Notes under the pieces: model-generated | Told to the model about the DNA's origin: nothing | The model's database searches: none | Seen by the model: only the letters and a program-made list of their open reading frames with translations | In this document: positions 16,632 to 27,300 of the stretch, piece by piece | Layout of the letters: every line of letters starts with the position of its first letter | Position numbering within the stretch: the first letter of the stretch is position 1 | Translations under genes and position numbers: made by a program | Source of the DNA: GCA-002708315 sp964460905 | GTDB lineage: Bacteria; Bacteroidota; Bacteroidia; Bacteroidales; F082 | NCBI GenBank assembly: GCA_964460905.1 | Contig: CAYWRM010000017.1 | Location: 1-64,000 of the forward strand | DNA: 64,000 bases | Direction: 5' to 3'

Positions 16632-18410
16632 ATGAACAATAGAACATTTGCAGAAAAAATATTTAAATCTTCAGCAGGGAGTATAGTCTTTAAAAAACCT
16701 GATATTATTCTTACTCACGATAATACAGCTAGTATTTTTAATACATTTAAAAAAATGGGAGGTGAAAAAGTATTGAATCCTGAGCAATTATTAATTGTTC
16801 TGGATCATAATGCTCCACCAACCACTGCGAAACTGGCAAATCAGTATCAGGCGATACGTGATATTGTTAAGGGGCAGGGAATTAAAAAGTTTCATGACGC
16901 AGGTAAAGGAATTTGTCATCAAATTATGGCTGATTATGCCAAACCGAGTATGGTGATTGTTGGTAGCGATAGTCATACTTGTACTGCAGGTGCATTTAAT
17001 GCATTTGCTGCTGGCATCGATCGAACTGAGGCAGCAGGTTTGTGGAGTCAGGGTGAAACTTGGTTCCGTGTTCCAGAAAGTATAAAAATCACACTTAATG
17101 GAAAGCTTAATAAAGGTGTTTATGCAAAGGATATTTCATTATGGATAATCGGAATGATTGGATCCAGTGGTGCTGATTATATGTCAATTGAATATCATGG
17201 TAGTGGAGTACAAACATTGTCAATTGATCAACGAATGACATTGGCTAACCTTGCATCTGAAATGGGCGCTAAAAATGCTGTGTTTCCTAATGATTTAATA
17301 TTGAAAGATTGGTTAGGTGATGATTTTGAAGGTGTTTGGGCTGATGAGAAAGCAGCTTATTCAAAAGAAATTGAAATTGATCTCAGTGATATTTTTCCTC
17401 TTGTTGCTGCTCCTCATCATGTTGATAATGTTAAAGCTGTTGCCGAAGTTGTTGGAACTGAATTGCAAGAAGCATTAGTAGGGACTTGTACTAATGGTAG
17501 ATTTGAAGATTTACAAATTGTTGCTGAAATATTAAAGGGTAAAAAATTGCCTGAAGGCTTTCAAATGGTAATTGTACCTGCATCTCAAAAAATATACATA
17601 CAGGCTATGAGGGAAGGTCTTATTGAGATATTTATGGAAGCCGGTGCTAATGTGTTGGCAGCATCATGCGGACCATGCCTTGGAACGGGGCAAGGAATAC
17701 CTGCTGATGGATACAATGTAATCTCTACTGCCAACAGAAACTTCAAAGGAAGAATGGGAAACAAGGAATCATTTATATATCTTGCTTCACCGGCAACGGT
17801 TGCTTATTCGGCATTGGCCGGAAAGATTGTAGATCCAAGAGGTATTTCATCTGATGATAAATTTCCCTTTTCGGTTGAACAAACAAATACAGTATCTGTT
17901 GATGAATCGGATGACAGACGTGTAAACGGTGTTTGGAATTATACCGATGCTAATGATTTGAATACTGATCAAATGTTTGCAGGAAACCTTACTTATAGTG
18001 TGTTAAGCTCTGAACCTGAAAAAATTATGCCACACTTATTTCAAGGCTTTGATGTTAATTTTACTGATAAGGTAGTGAAAGGAGATATTATTATTGCTGG
18101 TTCAAATTTTGGATGTGGTAGCTCGCGAGAACATCCTGCTGTTGGTTTAGCTCATGCAGGGGTTAAAGCTGTAATTTGTGGCTCGGTAAATCGAATTTTT
18201 TATCGATCATCTGTAAATCAGGGATTACCAATTATTATTTTGCCTGACGCAGTTAAGGCGTACCAAACTGGTGATAAAGTTGATATAAACTTTAATGAAG
18301 GTATTGTTAATATTGGTGGAAAGGAATTCAATTTTGCTCCACTTCCGGAAAAATTAATGTCAGTTTTTAAAGCAAATGGTTTGGTAAATTATATAAAAAA
18401 TATGGCCTAA
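16632..18410 (+). CDS. Aconitase / 3-isopropylmalate dehydratase family hydro-lyase (large and small domains fused)
   Basis: A [4Fe-4S] hydro-lyase. The start at 16632 (MNNRTFAEKIF) is chosen over an in-frame ATG at 16575, since the 19 extra residues (Cys-rich, MPNCCATNYL) do not resemble the family and would begin about 7 nt after the predicted transcript start. In 592 residues: substrate loop GSDSHTCTAGAFNAF, cluster cysteines in VGTCTNGRFED and SCGPCLGTGQG, and a C-terminal swivel domain with GSNFGCGSSREHPA. The size and sequence resemble the LeuC/homoaconitase-like fused group rather than the 750-900 residue AcnA/AcnB, so either citrate-cycle aconitase or a related 2-hydroxyacid dehydratase is possible. 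Confidence 0.88.
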   Translation: MNNRTFAEKIFKSSAGSIVFKKPDIILTHDNTASIFNTFKKMGGEKVLNPEQLLIVLDHNAPPTTAKLANQYQAIRDIVKGQGIKKFHDAGKGICHQIMADYAKPSMVIVGSDSHTCTAGAFNAFAAGIDRTEAAGLWSQGETWFRVPESIKITLNGKLNKGVYAKDISLWIIGMIGSSGADYMSIEYHGSGVQTLSIDQRMTLANLASEMGAKNAVFPNDLILKDWLGDDFEGVWADEKAAYSKEIEIDLSDIFPLVAAPHHVDNVKAVAEVVGTELQEALVGTCTNGRFEDLQIVAEILKGKKLPEGFQMVIVPASQKIYIQAMREGLIEIFMEAGANVLAASCGPCLGTGQGIPADGYNVISTANRNFKGRMGNKESFIYLASPATVAYSALAGKIVDPRGISSDDKFPFSVEQTNTVSVDESDDRRVNGVWNYTDANDLNTDQMFAGNLTYSVLSSEPEKIMPHLFQGFDVNFTDKVVKGDIIIAGSNFGCGSSREHPAVGLAHAGVKAVICGSVNRIFYRSSVNQGLPIIILPDAVKAYQTGDKVDINFNEGIVNIGGKEFNFAPLPEKLMSVFKANGLVNYIKNMA

Positions 18411-18599
18411 CCCTATATTGTATTTAGATTGAATATTTATTATAAGTAATGCTATAAATCTAATTATTGACATGATTGACTTATTCTGCTGCTCAATGCA
18501 CAGCTATACAGTACATTAAAGCTCTTATATTCTTACTTTAACTTATGAGTTTTTATTGAATTGTACTTGTATATTTAACAAATTGGATTCCCATTATTG

Positions 18600-18629
18600 T
18601 TTGTTTTTAACAAGTAATTTGTAATTTTG
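18600..18629 (+). promoter_or_regulatory. Promoter with -33 and -7 elements
   Basis: TTTG at 18600-18603 and TAATTTTG at 18622-18629 are separated by 18 nt, a near-ideal Bacteroidota promoter. It directs transcription into the small open frame at 18650. Confidence 0.55.
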
Positions 18630-18649
18630 AAGCCTTAATTTTAAAAACA

Positions 18650-19015
18650 TTGAAAAGGGGTATAGTAAAAATAATTCTTAGAAAATTGATGGTAGCGTTT
18701 ATGACGCTGGCGTTTATGTATTTAATTGTTGGTGATCTGATCCTTTTTCATCAAAAAGTATTATTTCATAATGATACTTTTGCCGAACAGCCATTACTCA
18801 AACCCGATAAAAATGGTAAAGAAAACTTTTATAAGCTAAAGGATAAAAAGGATCGAATTCACCTAGATTATCTTACATTTCTTTCAAGATCATTAGAATT
18901 ACATGAAAGTCAGTTATATATATCTGGTATTGTTATAGCAAGTCCTTGTATTAGTAAGTTTATAAAGAATAGTCAACGCTCATCAATTTGTTTCCGGGGA
19001 CCCCCGACGCTATAG
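18650..19015 (+). CDS. Small hypothetical protein with one membrane segment, possibly a gene remnant
   Basis: I do not recognise this 121-residue protein. It would start at TTG 18650 or ATG 18689, has a basic N-terminus and one hydrophobic segment (LMVAFMTLAFMYLIVGDLIL, about 13-32), then a Lys/Asp-rich soluble part. The C-terminus (SSICFRGPPTL) looks non-native, as if the frame had run out of its original gene. A good promoter lies just upstream, which is the main support. Confidence 0.35.
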   Translation: MKRGIVKIILRKLMVAFMTLAFMYLIVGDLILFHQKVLFHNDTFAEQPLLKPDKNGKENFYKLKDKKDRIHLDYLTFLSRSLELHESQLYISGIVIASPCISKFIKNSQRSSICFRGPPTL

Positions 19016-19314
19016 TTCCAAATAGTTATCTGGAATTTTTTTGACTTTGGTAGTCAATTGGATGCCTGTTTGGTAATAGTATATTTCCAGTCAATAATTT
19101 GTTAGCAATTTTCAATAAAATTATTTTGATAGATTCAGCTACTATAGTTAGTACTATTTTAATCCCTACGTATTTAGTTATATGTGTTGATTGAATATAC
19201 AATAGCTTTAGTCTTTCTGATTTATTTATAAATAGTTACTCCAATTGCCATTTTATTGACAAATAATAAAATTACAATAGATTATAAATCAACAATATTC
19301 AAAAAAATATTATA
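19016..19314. other. Intergenic region, no supported gene
   Basis: About 300 bp of A+T-rich sequence between the small hypothetical gene and the HmuY-like operon. It has stop codons in all frames and no clear promoter element or hairpin that I can see. Confidence 0.5.
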
Positions 19315-20586
19315 ATGAAAAATAAAATTATATACATAATTATCCTTGTTTTATCAATAGGAATATCAAATATTAATGCTCAAAAAACTAGCTTCACATA
19401 TGAAGGTCTAAACATGGGCCCTGGCTATGCAAACGATATTTATTACAGCATGGATGAAGGTCAAATTGCCAATATTCCAAGAGCTGGGTGGGATATAGCA
19501 TTTTATACATGTGCCATTAGTGCAGGTATAATAATTAATGAAGGAAGTGGTTCTCAACTTTACTGCTATCCTACAGGCGATACTTCTGATTGGGAATCTG
19601 TTGATACCGTTGGTATGAATTCATGGAAAGTGTTATACAATAGTCCTGAAAACTGGGAAGATGGTGCTTTTAATCGTAATGCTACTGGGCATCCCGATTA
19701 TGGATGGGGTGTTTATAATACGGTAACACACAATGTTACTGGCGATTCGATTTATGTTATAAAGGTAGGAAATGAACTTAAAAAGTTGTGGATAATTAAA
19801 AAAGTCTCAATTAATAATATTTATCACATTAGGTATGCTAATCTTGATGGCTCAAACGAACAGATTATTGAGCTTGATATAAAACCATATGTAGATAAAA
19901 ACTTTGTTTATTACTCATTGGTTACAAATGAGCTTCTCAACAGGGAGCCAACTGATAACTGGGATCTACTTTTTACTAAATATATTGATATTACTTATGA
20001 CAATTCAGGTATTCCGGTTGAGTATCTTGTAACTGGTGCCACAAGTAATATTAATGGTTATGCTAACAAGTTTTATCCTGTTCCTGAAGATTATGATAAT
20101 TTTTCAGCTAAACCTTTCGATTCACTAAAAAACGTTATTGGATATAATTGGAAAAGCTTTAATATGGCTTCATTTTCATGGATGGTTGAAGATTCAACAG
20201 TATTTTTTAATATGAACCAAGCTGGTGATGTTTTTAAATTGATATTTACGTTATGGGAAGGTTCATCCACCGGATATTTTGAATTTAGTACAGAACTTAT
20301 TCAACCTTCAGCTATCAATGGTGAGACTGAAAATCAGCTAAGTGTGTCGGTTTACCCAAATCCTGCTTCCGAGTTTGTTGTTGTTAATATTAATGATGAT
20401 GTATCATTTAACGGGAAAATTATTATTAATGATTTATCAGGAAGAGTAGTCTATAAATCAGTAATTAATAATACTGGTGGTAATGTACCTCTTAAAATAA
20501 GCACAAATAACTTTGTTAAGGGCATGTATACCATTACTATTGTTAGTGATGAAATTATGGATACTCAAAAACTGGTGATTCGCTAG
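19315..20586 (+). CDS. HmuY-family protein with T9SS C-terminal sorting domain
   Basis: A 423-residue secreted protein. It has a signal peptide (IIYIIILVLSIGISNINA, cleaved before QKTSF), a HmuY-like haem-protein region containing two W-D-[IL]-x-F segments typical of the family (GWDIAFYTC near 58, NWDLLFTKY near 218), and a C-terminal type A sorting domain that begins SVSVYPNPASEF near 343 and ends GMYTITIVSD...KLVIR. HmuY binds haem outside the cell and hands it to a TonB receptor. Unlike classical HmuY it has no lipobox and would reach the surface by T9SS. It is first of three genes spaced 1-2 bp apart. Confidence 0.85.
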   Translation: MKNKIIYIIILVLSIGISNINAQKTSFTYEGLNMGPGYANDIYYSMDEGQIANIPRAGWDIAFYTCAISAGIIINEGSGSQLYCYPTGDTSDWESVDTVGMNSWKVLYNSPENWEDGAFNRNATGHPDYGWGVYNTVTHNVTGDSIYVIKVGNELKKLWIIKKVSINNIYHIRYANLDGSNEQIIELDIKPYVDKNFVYYSLVTNELLNREPTDNWDLLFTKYIDITYDNSGIPVEYLVTGATSNINGYANKFYPVPEDYDNFSAKPFDSLKNVIGYNWKSFNMASFSWMVEDSTVFFNMNQAGDVFKLIFTLWEGSSTGYFEFSTELIQPSAINGETENQLSVSVYPNPASEFVVVNINDDVSFNGKIIINDLSGRVVYKSVINNTGGNVPLKISTNNFVKGMYTITIVSDEIMDTQKLVIR

Positions 20587-20587
20587 T

Positions 20588-22810
20588 ATGGCAAACCGAT
20601 TAATAGTTATGTATCTGGGTTTCTTGTTAATCCCCATTTTGGGGATATCACAAGAAACGCGGATACTAATATTGGATAAAATAAGTCATGAACCTGTTGG
20701 GTTTGCAAATCTTGTGATCTCATCACTAGATAATAATACCATATTAGCTGGTTATGTTTCCAACGAAAATGGCGAGGTTGTTGCAAGTATTTCAGATAAA
20801 TCGATTATCCGCTTAAGTTATATAGGTTTTCTGGATTATTCCGATACAATTTATCCGGGTATTGATAAAACAATTTATCTAAAATCAATTTCGTATAATG
20901 TTGATGAAGTTGTTGTTACAGGTCAATATGCTGCTGCTACACAGGATAAGTCCATTTATAAAGTTACAGTTCTGAATTCCAGAGAAATAGAGCAACGTGC
21001 AGCAGTAAATATTAAAGAAATGCTGTCAACTGAGCTAAATATCCGAACAACTCATGATGGTGCTCTTGGTTCTTCTTTGACAATGCAAGGACTTGGTGGT
21101 GAACATATTAAAATTCTTGTTGATGGCGTACCAGTAATTGGTCGCGAAAATGGAAATATTGACCTGGATCAAATTAATCTTCAGAATGTTGATCATATTG
21201 AGGTTATAAATGGCCCAATGTCAGTGGTTTATGGTAGTAATGCTTTGGCGGGTGTGATTAATATTATTACCAAATCACCTGACAGACTTCGATTTTCATC
21301 GTTTGTAGATGCCTATTACGAATCGGTGGGTGTTTATAACATCAATGCAGGAGCTTCAGGAAATTTGAAAAGGAATTCATTTAGTGTAAACGGTGGCAGA
21401 AATTTCTTTGATGGTTATCAAGCACCAGGTACTACATGGGCGCAAAGATGGAAACCAAAAGAACAGTGGAATTTTACCGGTGATTATAAATATGCTTGGG
21501 ATAAGGCTTTTATTAAATTAGGTGCAACATGGTTTAATCAGGAATTAAGGGATAATGGCTTACCACTACCCCCATACAATGAAACCAGATCTGATAAAAT
21601 TTTTTACACTCAAAGGTTAGTATTGCGCACTGACTTTAGATATGAGTTTTCAACTAGGTCAAGAGTAAATGCTACGGGTTCTTTTTCCAGATATCGTAAA
21701 GTAAAAAACACATATTTAAATGATTTAACAACTTTGGAAAGGTATCTTACACCTGGTGAGCAGGATACTACCTGGTTTGAGAATACAATGTTTAGATCAG
21801 ATTATAGCTTTGGCGATGAAACTAATGTTATTGGTTTCCAAGCAGGCATTGATCTGAATAATGAAACTGGTTTCGGCAAACGTATTAAAGATAATAAACA
21901 GCAGATTGGAGATTATGCAGTTTTCATGAGCTTAAACTATTCTCCACTCAATGTTATTAATATTCAACCAGGACTTAGGTTTATTTATAACACAAAGTTC
22001 CATGCACCTGTAATTTACTCAATCAATGCTAAATACAACATAGCTGAGCATTTTATTATAAGGGCCTCTCTTGCAAGTGGTTTTAGGGCACCTTCACTAA
22101 AGGAGCTTTACCTTGAGTTTGTAGATGTTAATCATGATATTCATGGAAATGAGAACCTTAAGGCAGAAACATCAATTAATGCAAATGTATTATTGCAGTA
22201 CAATAGTACACCAGGAAAAGCATATGAATGGGGAGTAGAACTTAATTTATTCAATAATAATATCAGAGATAATATCCAGTTAATTCCGTTTTCAGGAAAC
22301 AGTAACTATTATACGTATGTAAACGTTAACAAATTTATTTCAAGAGGAGCGGAACTTAACTTTAATAATAAAATATATCCCTGGCTTACTTTGAAATTCG
22401 GAATTGCACTTATTGGCCAAAAAATTGATTATTCAGGAACAAGTGATGCTAAGTTTGGATATTATACTGACTTCAATGCTTCGTTTATTTACTATTTCAA
22501 GAAATATGATATCAATTTCTCAGCATATTATAAATATAATGGAGAATCTCCGCAACTTATGTTTATTAGTACGGATGAAGATCCTGTTTTAGGTACTCTG
22601 GGTGCATATCAAACACTTGATATAAACGCTAGTAAGTGGTTCTGGCAGAGAAGGGTAAATGTTCAGGTTGGAGGAAAGAATCTTTTTAATAATACTAATG
22701 TTGATATTACGGGTGGACAAAGTGGTGGTGTTCATTCTGGCGGTGACTCTGAAGCCGTAAACTGGGGCAGGACTTTCTTTGTGAGATTGCAATTCAAATT
22801 TAATAAATAG
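20588..22810 (+). CDS. TonB-dependent outer-membrane receptor (HmuR-like)
   Basis: A 740-residue outer-membrane receptor, probably for haem given its two HmuY-like neighbours. Order: signal peptide (to about 21), a carboxypeptidase-regulatory-like domain (ILDKISHEPVGFANLVI onward), the TonB-box-like VDEVVVTGQ near 112-120, a plug domain with ILVDGVPVIGR and GPMSVVYGSNALAGVINI, and a beta-barrel ending in WGRTFFVRLQFKFNK with the terminal aromatic pattern. Start ATG is one base after the TAG of the preceding gene; the following ATG is one base after its own stop, so the three genes are surely co-transcribed. Confidence 0.93.
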   Translation: MANRLIVMYLGFLLIPILGISQETRILILDKISHEPVGFANLVISSLDNNTILAGYVSNENGEVVASISDKSIIRLSYIGFLDYSDTIYPGIDKTIYLKSISYNVDEVVVTGQYAAATQDKSIYKVTVLNSREIEQRAAVNIKEMLSTELNIRTTHDGALGSSLTMQGLGGEHIKILVDGVPVIGRENGNIDLDQINLQNVDHIEVINGPMSVVYGSNALAGVINIITKSPDRLRFSSFVDAYYESVGVYNINAGASGNLKRNSFSVNGGRNFFDGYQAPGTTWAQRWKPKEQWNFTGDYKYAWDKAFIKLGATWFNQELRDNGLPLPPYNETRSDKIFYTQRLVLRTDFRYEFSTRSRVNATGSFSRYRKVKNTYLNDLTTLERYLTPGEQDTTWFENTMFRSDYSFGDETNVIGFQAGIDLNNETGFGKRIKDNKQQIGDYAVFMSLNYSPLNVINIQPGLRFIYNTKFHAPVIYSINAKYNIAEHFIIRASLASGFRAPSLKELYLEFVDVNHDIHGNENLKAETSINANVLLQYNSTPGKAYEWGVELNLFNNNIRDNIQLIPFSGNSNYYTYVNVNKFISRGAELNFNNKIYPWLTLKFGIALIGQKIDYSGTSDAKFGYYTDFNASFIYYFKKYDINFSAYYKYNGESPQLMFISTDEDPVLGTLGAYQTLDINASKWFWQRRVNVQVGGKNLFNNTNVDITGGQSGGVHSGGDSEAVNWGRTFFVRLQFKFNK

Positions 22811-22811
22811 G

Positions 22812-23825
22812 ATGCTTAAAAAGATAATAATACTAGCAATAATAATAACTCTGTTTTCATCTTGTTTTAAGAAGGACGAGATGGTCCCTTCGCATGATCA
22901 GGGGGAGGTAGTTACGGTTGTAATTCCGATGACACAATATTACACTAAACAGGTATATTTTAATCTTGAGCTTGGTGATATAGTATCATCAAATACTCGT
23001 TCCATTTTCGATTTAAATTTTAGTTGTGATGATACATCCACAATAATCAGGCTTAATACGGCTAACTTTGCTAAGGCAGCTAAAACAATGTTTGAAAATT
23101 TAGAGGATGTTACAGATACAGTTGGGTTAGTTTGGAAGTTTGATAAGTCTGATGGAAATCCTGATTCAACTGTATTTGGCAATTGGATTAGTATAGCTGG
23201 TGATGATACAACTTATAGAAATAAAGTGTGGGTTATTAATCGTGGAATTGATGCATTGGGTAATGTGTTAGGGTTGAAGAAAATAAAATTTAACCGTCTC
23301 ATTGGCGGAAAATATTTTTTTACGTTCTCTAATATGGATAATAGCGGTAAGGTTGATGATTTTGTTGAAAAGGATAATTTGTATTACTACTCACAATATT
23401 CATTTATTAATGAAGATTTAATGCAAACGGAACCTGAAAAATTTAATTGGGATTTACTTTTTACTCAGTACACTACATTGCTTTTTACTGATGGTGGCCT
23501 ACCTTACCCATATCTGGTTACTGGTGTATTGCAAAAATTTGACAACATTAGCATTGCTTCAGATACAAGTATGGTTTTCAGTGATATAACATTATCCGAC
23601 TCATCTAATTTCTATTTTTCAACTGCTTTGGATAAAATTGGTTATGATTGGAAAAAACTAGTTGGCGATGTTAATACCGGTAGTATTTATTATGAGATTA
23701 AGCTGAATGAAAACTATATTATAAAAGATTATAACTCATATTTTTATAAGTTAAGGTTTATTAATTTCTATGACCCATTAACAGGCGAAAAGGGCTATCC
23801 TACCTTTGAGTATCAAAGACTTTAA
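22812..23825 (+). CDS. HmuY-family lipoprotein
   Basis: A 337-residue lipoprotein (lipobox LFSSC, Cys18) of the HmuY family. It shows the same WDLLFTQYTT / PYPYLVTGVL layout as the first gene of the operon, followed by the segment IGYDWKKL, which matches IGYNWKSF there. It therefore looks like a paralogue lacking the T9SS domain. It probably captures haem at the cell surface and delivers it to the receptor encoded immediately upstream. Confidence 0.85.
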   Translation: MLKKIIILAIIITLFSSCFKKDEMVPSHDQGEVVTVVIPMTQYYTKQVYFNLELGDIVSSNTRSIFDLNFSCDDTSTIIRLNTANFAKAAKTMFENLEDVTDTVGLVWKFDKSDGNPDSTVFGNWISIAGDDTTYRNKVWVINRGIDALGNVLGLKKIKFNRLIGGKYFFTFSNMDNSGKVDDFVEKDNLYYYSQYSFINEDLMQTEPEKFNWDLLFTQYTTLLFTDGGLPYPYLVTGVLQKFDNISIASDTSMVFSDITLSDSSNFYFSTALDKIGYDWKKLVGDVNTGSIYYEIKLNENYIIKDYNSYFYKLRFINFYDPLTGEKGYPTFEYQRL

Positions 23826-24302
23826 GTTATGGAAAAAGGTGTAAAAACGAATAAATTATGATTATTTGGTAAAATCTAGTTTCTGATTATTTAGATAAAA
23901 TTTGACTCAATAGATTATTTACTAAAAAACAATTACTTTTGCCGCGATTTTAAAAACGAAAAAAGCATATTACAGTCCTTTTATGTTTTATTAACAAACG
24001 ACTAATAACAACTAATTATATTTTTCTTTTACCTACAATCGACTAATAAAACGAATGTTATTTAACTCGTGAAGCTTAAAAATAACTACGCCATACTTCA
24101 ATTTGATTTTTTTTATATATATTTGATGTCTTAACCCATCATATTATTAAAGTGAAAAAATTCTTAGGATTTCTATTTCACTCTTCTAACTCAGAAACGC
24201 AAATGAGTGTTCCAGTAATATTCTTTTTAAAACTATGTGTCAAAATGAGATTCATAAATACAAAATGAACCAATAAATAATATTTATTAATAAATTAAAA
24301 AA
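23826..24302. other. Intergenic region, 477 bp, with a -7 element
   Basis: A+T rich, no supported open frame. A -7 element TACTTTTGC lies at 23934-23942; if used it gives a leader of about 350 nt to the gene at 24303. The leader holds two copies of CGACTAATAA (23999-24008 and 24040-24049). A short direct repeat (TGATTATTTGGTAAAATCTA-like) is near 23858-23905. Confidence 0.45.
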
Positions 24303-27300
24303 GTGATGAAAAACTATACTCTACTTTTCAGCTTACTAATTTCTCTTAATACAATTGCTCAAAATAATATTCAACCCAATTCATCAAGCAGTTATAATTA
24401 TCTCAATGAAATTTCATCCCCAAATAGCAATGTAATGATTTCCGAGTACGTACGGACTTTGTCCACAGATACACTTTTTGTTGTTTTGGAATTATCTTCT
24501 ATAGAGGAAAATAGTGAAATTTTGTTTTCTGTAGGATCAGAGATAATATACCGAATTAAAAACAAACTAATTACAAATAAATTCATAAACCAACTTTCAA
24601 GAGATAATATATCAAATGAATATCTTGGAGTATTATTTATGATTTTAAATAAAACATTTAGGAGTTTCCAAAATGAAGATTTAATATTAATTTTTAATAC
24701 CAGTTCTTTTTACGTCACAAATGATTTTTATAGTAATCCCAATAAATTATCGTTAGACATTAGGTTGATAATTTTAAAAACTAATAACCTTATTTTAACT
24801 CATTTGAATGAATCCAATCAGGTTAGTATCAATAAGGTTAATAAATATTGTAGAATACTTCAATTAATTATGGTTAATAATAGGGAGAATCCTGAAATAA
24901 GGGCGGCAGCTATTAAAGGTATTCAATATTTAAACTATAAAGAAGCAACAAATAGTTTAATCGTGTTAATGTCAGATTACTCGAATATAAATAATGAAGT
25001 ATTGATGCAACCTCTGTGTATTATATTATCACAATTTAATGAACCAAGATCTTTTCAGCTTATTGAGAGTATTTTAAAAAATACCACTAATGAATATGTT
25101 TTTGCTTCTGCCGCAATTTCTTTAGGTGACTTAGGCGGATTACAATCATTAAAAGCTCTAATCGAAAATGAAAATAAGTTTGAAGGCAAATATACTGGAG
25201 TAGCAATAAGACGATTAAATGATGATATCTTCACTATTCTGAAGAACAGAAATAGTTCATATATCGATTATGCGATTAAAGCAACCAAATACTTGTATAA
25301 AGAAGATGAGACTATTCAATATAAGAAATTATTGAAATCTATACTATTTACAACTCAAAATATTAATCATATTAAGCTTATTTTGGATAGATTGTACCAA
25401 GTTATTAATAAAGAAGAAGCATCTGAAATTATATCAAAACTAACTTATAATAATTTATATTTGCTTGAATGGAATAAAATTAACAATTTACAAAAGACTG
25501 AAACAACGCCAATCAAGAATAGTAATATTCTAGTTCCCGAAAAACCTATAATTATTAATAATAATAGGAACGATCAAGGTAATATGACTCAGCAAGAATA
25601 TGGTGATGCTGCATATCAGGATAATACTTTTGACTTTTGGATTGTTAATTATGAATGGTGTGGTCATGCCGGTTTATATGCAGGAATTAATTCTAATCAT
25701 GAACAAAGACAAATAGCTGTTACAAAAGTTGGCACTACAGCACCTCGTGATAGACCTTGGACAAATATGACAAGTGATCCTGACAACCCATATTGGGGAG
25801 CATATACACTTGACCCTAACAGTGAGAGTTTAAGCTTTACAGATCGAAAGGATATAATATCTACTGCAATTGAACTAATAGCTTATGCCCCTAGTTATCC
25901 AGCATTTAATTTGTGGCCAGATGCACTTAATTATTTTGTTTATCCTGGTATTTATGTATATCCCTATGATATTGAAAAATTAAGGTGTGATGGGTTGGTT
26001 GAATATTGTTATGAATGGAATTATCATGAGGTTTGGGGATACAATAGTGCAAATTATGACATCAGCATTACGAGTAATGTTGATAGTCATAATTATTGTT
26101 TTCATGCAAATTACCAGAATCCTTGTGAAACTCTTGCACCAATAGTTCAATGTGGTGGACATGGAAATTCTAATGCTAATGGAGGCTGTTCAAACCTAGA
26201 TAACGATGCAACAATTGATTATCCAACATATAATGCAAACTATTCTTTATCTGGCAATTCAGTGAATGTTTCTATACAAGCAAATGATAAATCAGGTATT
26301 CATTACATTAAATATAAAGTTGGTAGTGATGGTTCAGTGATTGCATCACCAACTCAACCTCAGCATCCAACATCTTCATCATACACATATTCATTTACTG
26401 TAGCTATGTCAGAGTCTGATTATATATATTTCTATGCAAAAGATAATGGAGGCAATTATCCACAGTATTATTCATATATTTATATAACCTTGCCACCTGA
26501 TCCACCATCTTCTCTAAATGCAACAGCTATATCAAGCAGTCAGATTAACCTTTCGTGGACTAACGTTCCAGATGAAGATGGGTATAAATTATACCGATCT
26601 TTAAGTGCCAGCGGAACATATTCACAGATTGAAACTCTCGGGGCTAATGTGACAACCTACTCAAATACAGATTTAAATCCGAACACACAATATTGTTATA
26701 AGGTTGAAGCATATAATGGGGCAGGTAATTCGGGTTATTCACCTTATGATTGTGCTACAACAGATCAAGATTTGCCTTCATCTCCTTCTTGGTTGACAGC
26801 TACAACATATTCAAACAGCCAGATTAACATTAGTTGGGAGGATGTTACTAATGAAGATGGGTATAAATTATACCGATCTTTAAGTGCCAGCGGAACATAT
26901 TCACANNNNNNNNNNNNNNNNNNNNNNNNNNNNNNNNNNNNNNNNNNNNNNNNNNNNNNNNNNNNNNNNNNNNNNNNNNNNNNNNNNNNNNNNNNNNNNN
27001 NNNNNACAATATTGTTATAAGGTTGAAGCATATAATGGGGCAGGTAATTCGGGTTATTCATCATATGATTGTGCTACAACTTTTTTTGGAGATTATTTAA
27101 TTGTAACAAGTCCAAATGGAGGAGAGGAATGGGAAATTGGTTCTATTCACAATATTACATGGGATGATAATATTGATGAAAATGTAAGGATTGAATTACT
27201 CAAAAATGATGATTTTGTAGAAGATATAATAGAGAGTACATATAGTGATGGAATATATAGTTGGACGATACCCTCTAATCTTGAGCCAGATATTGATTAT

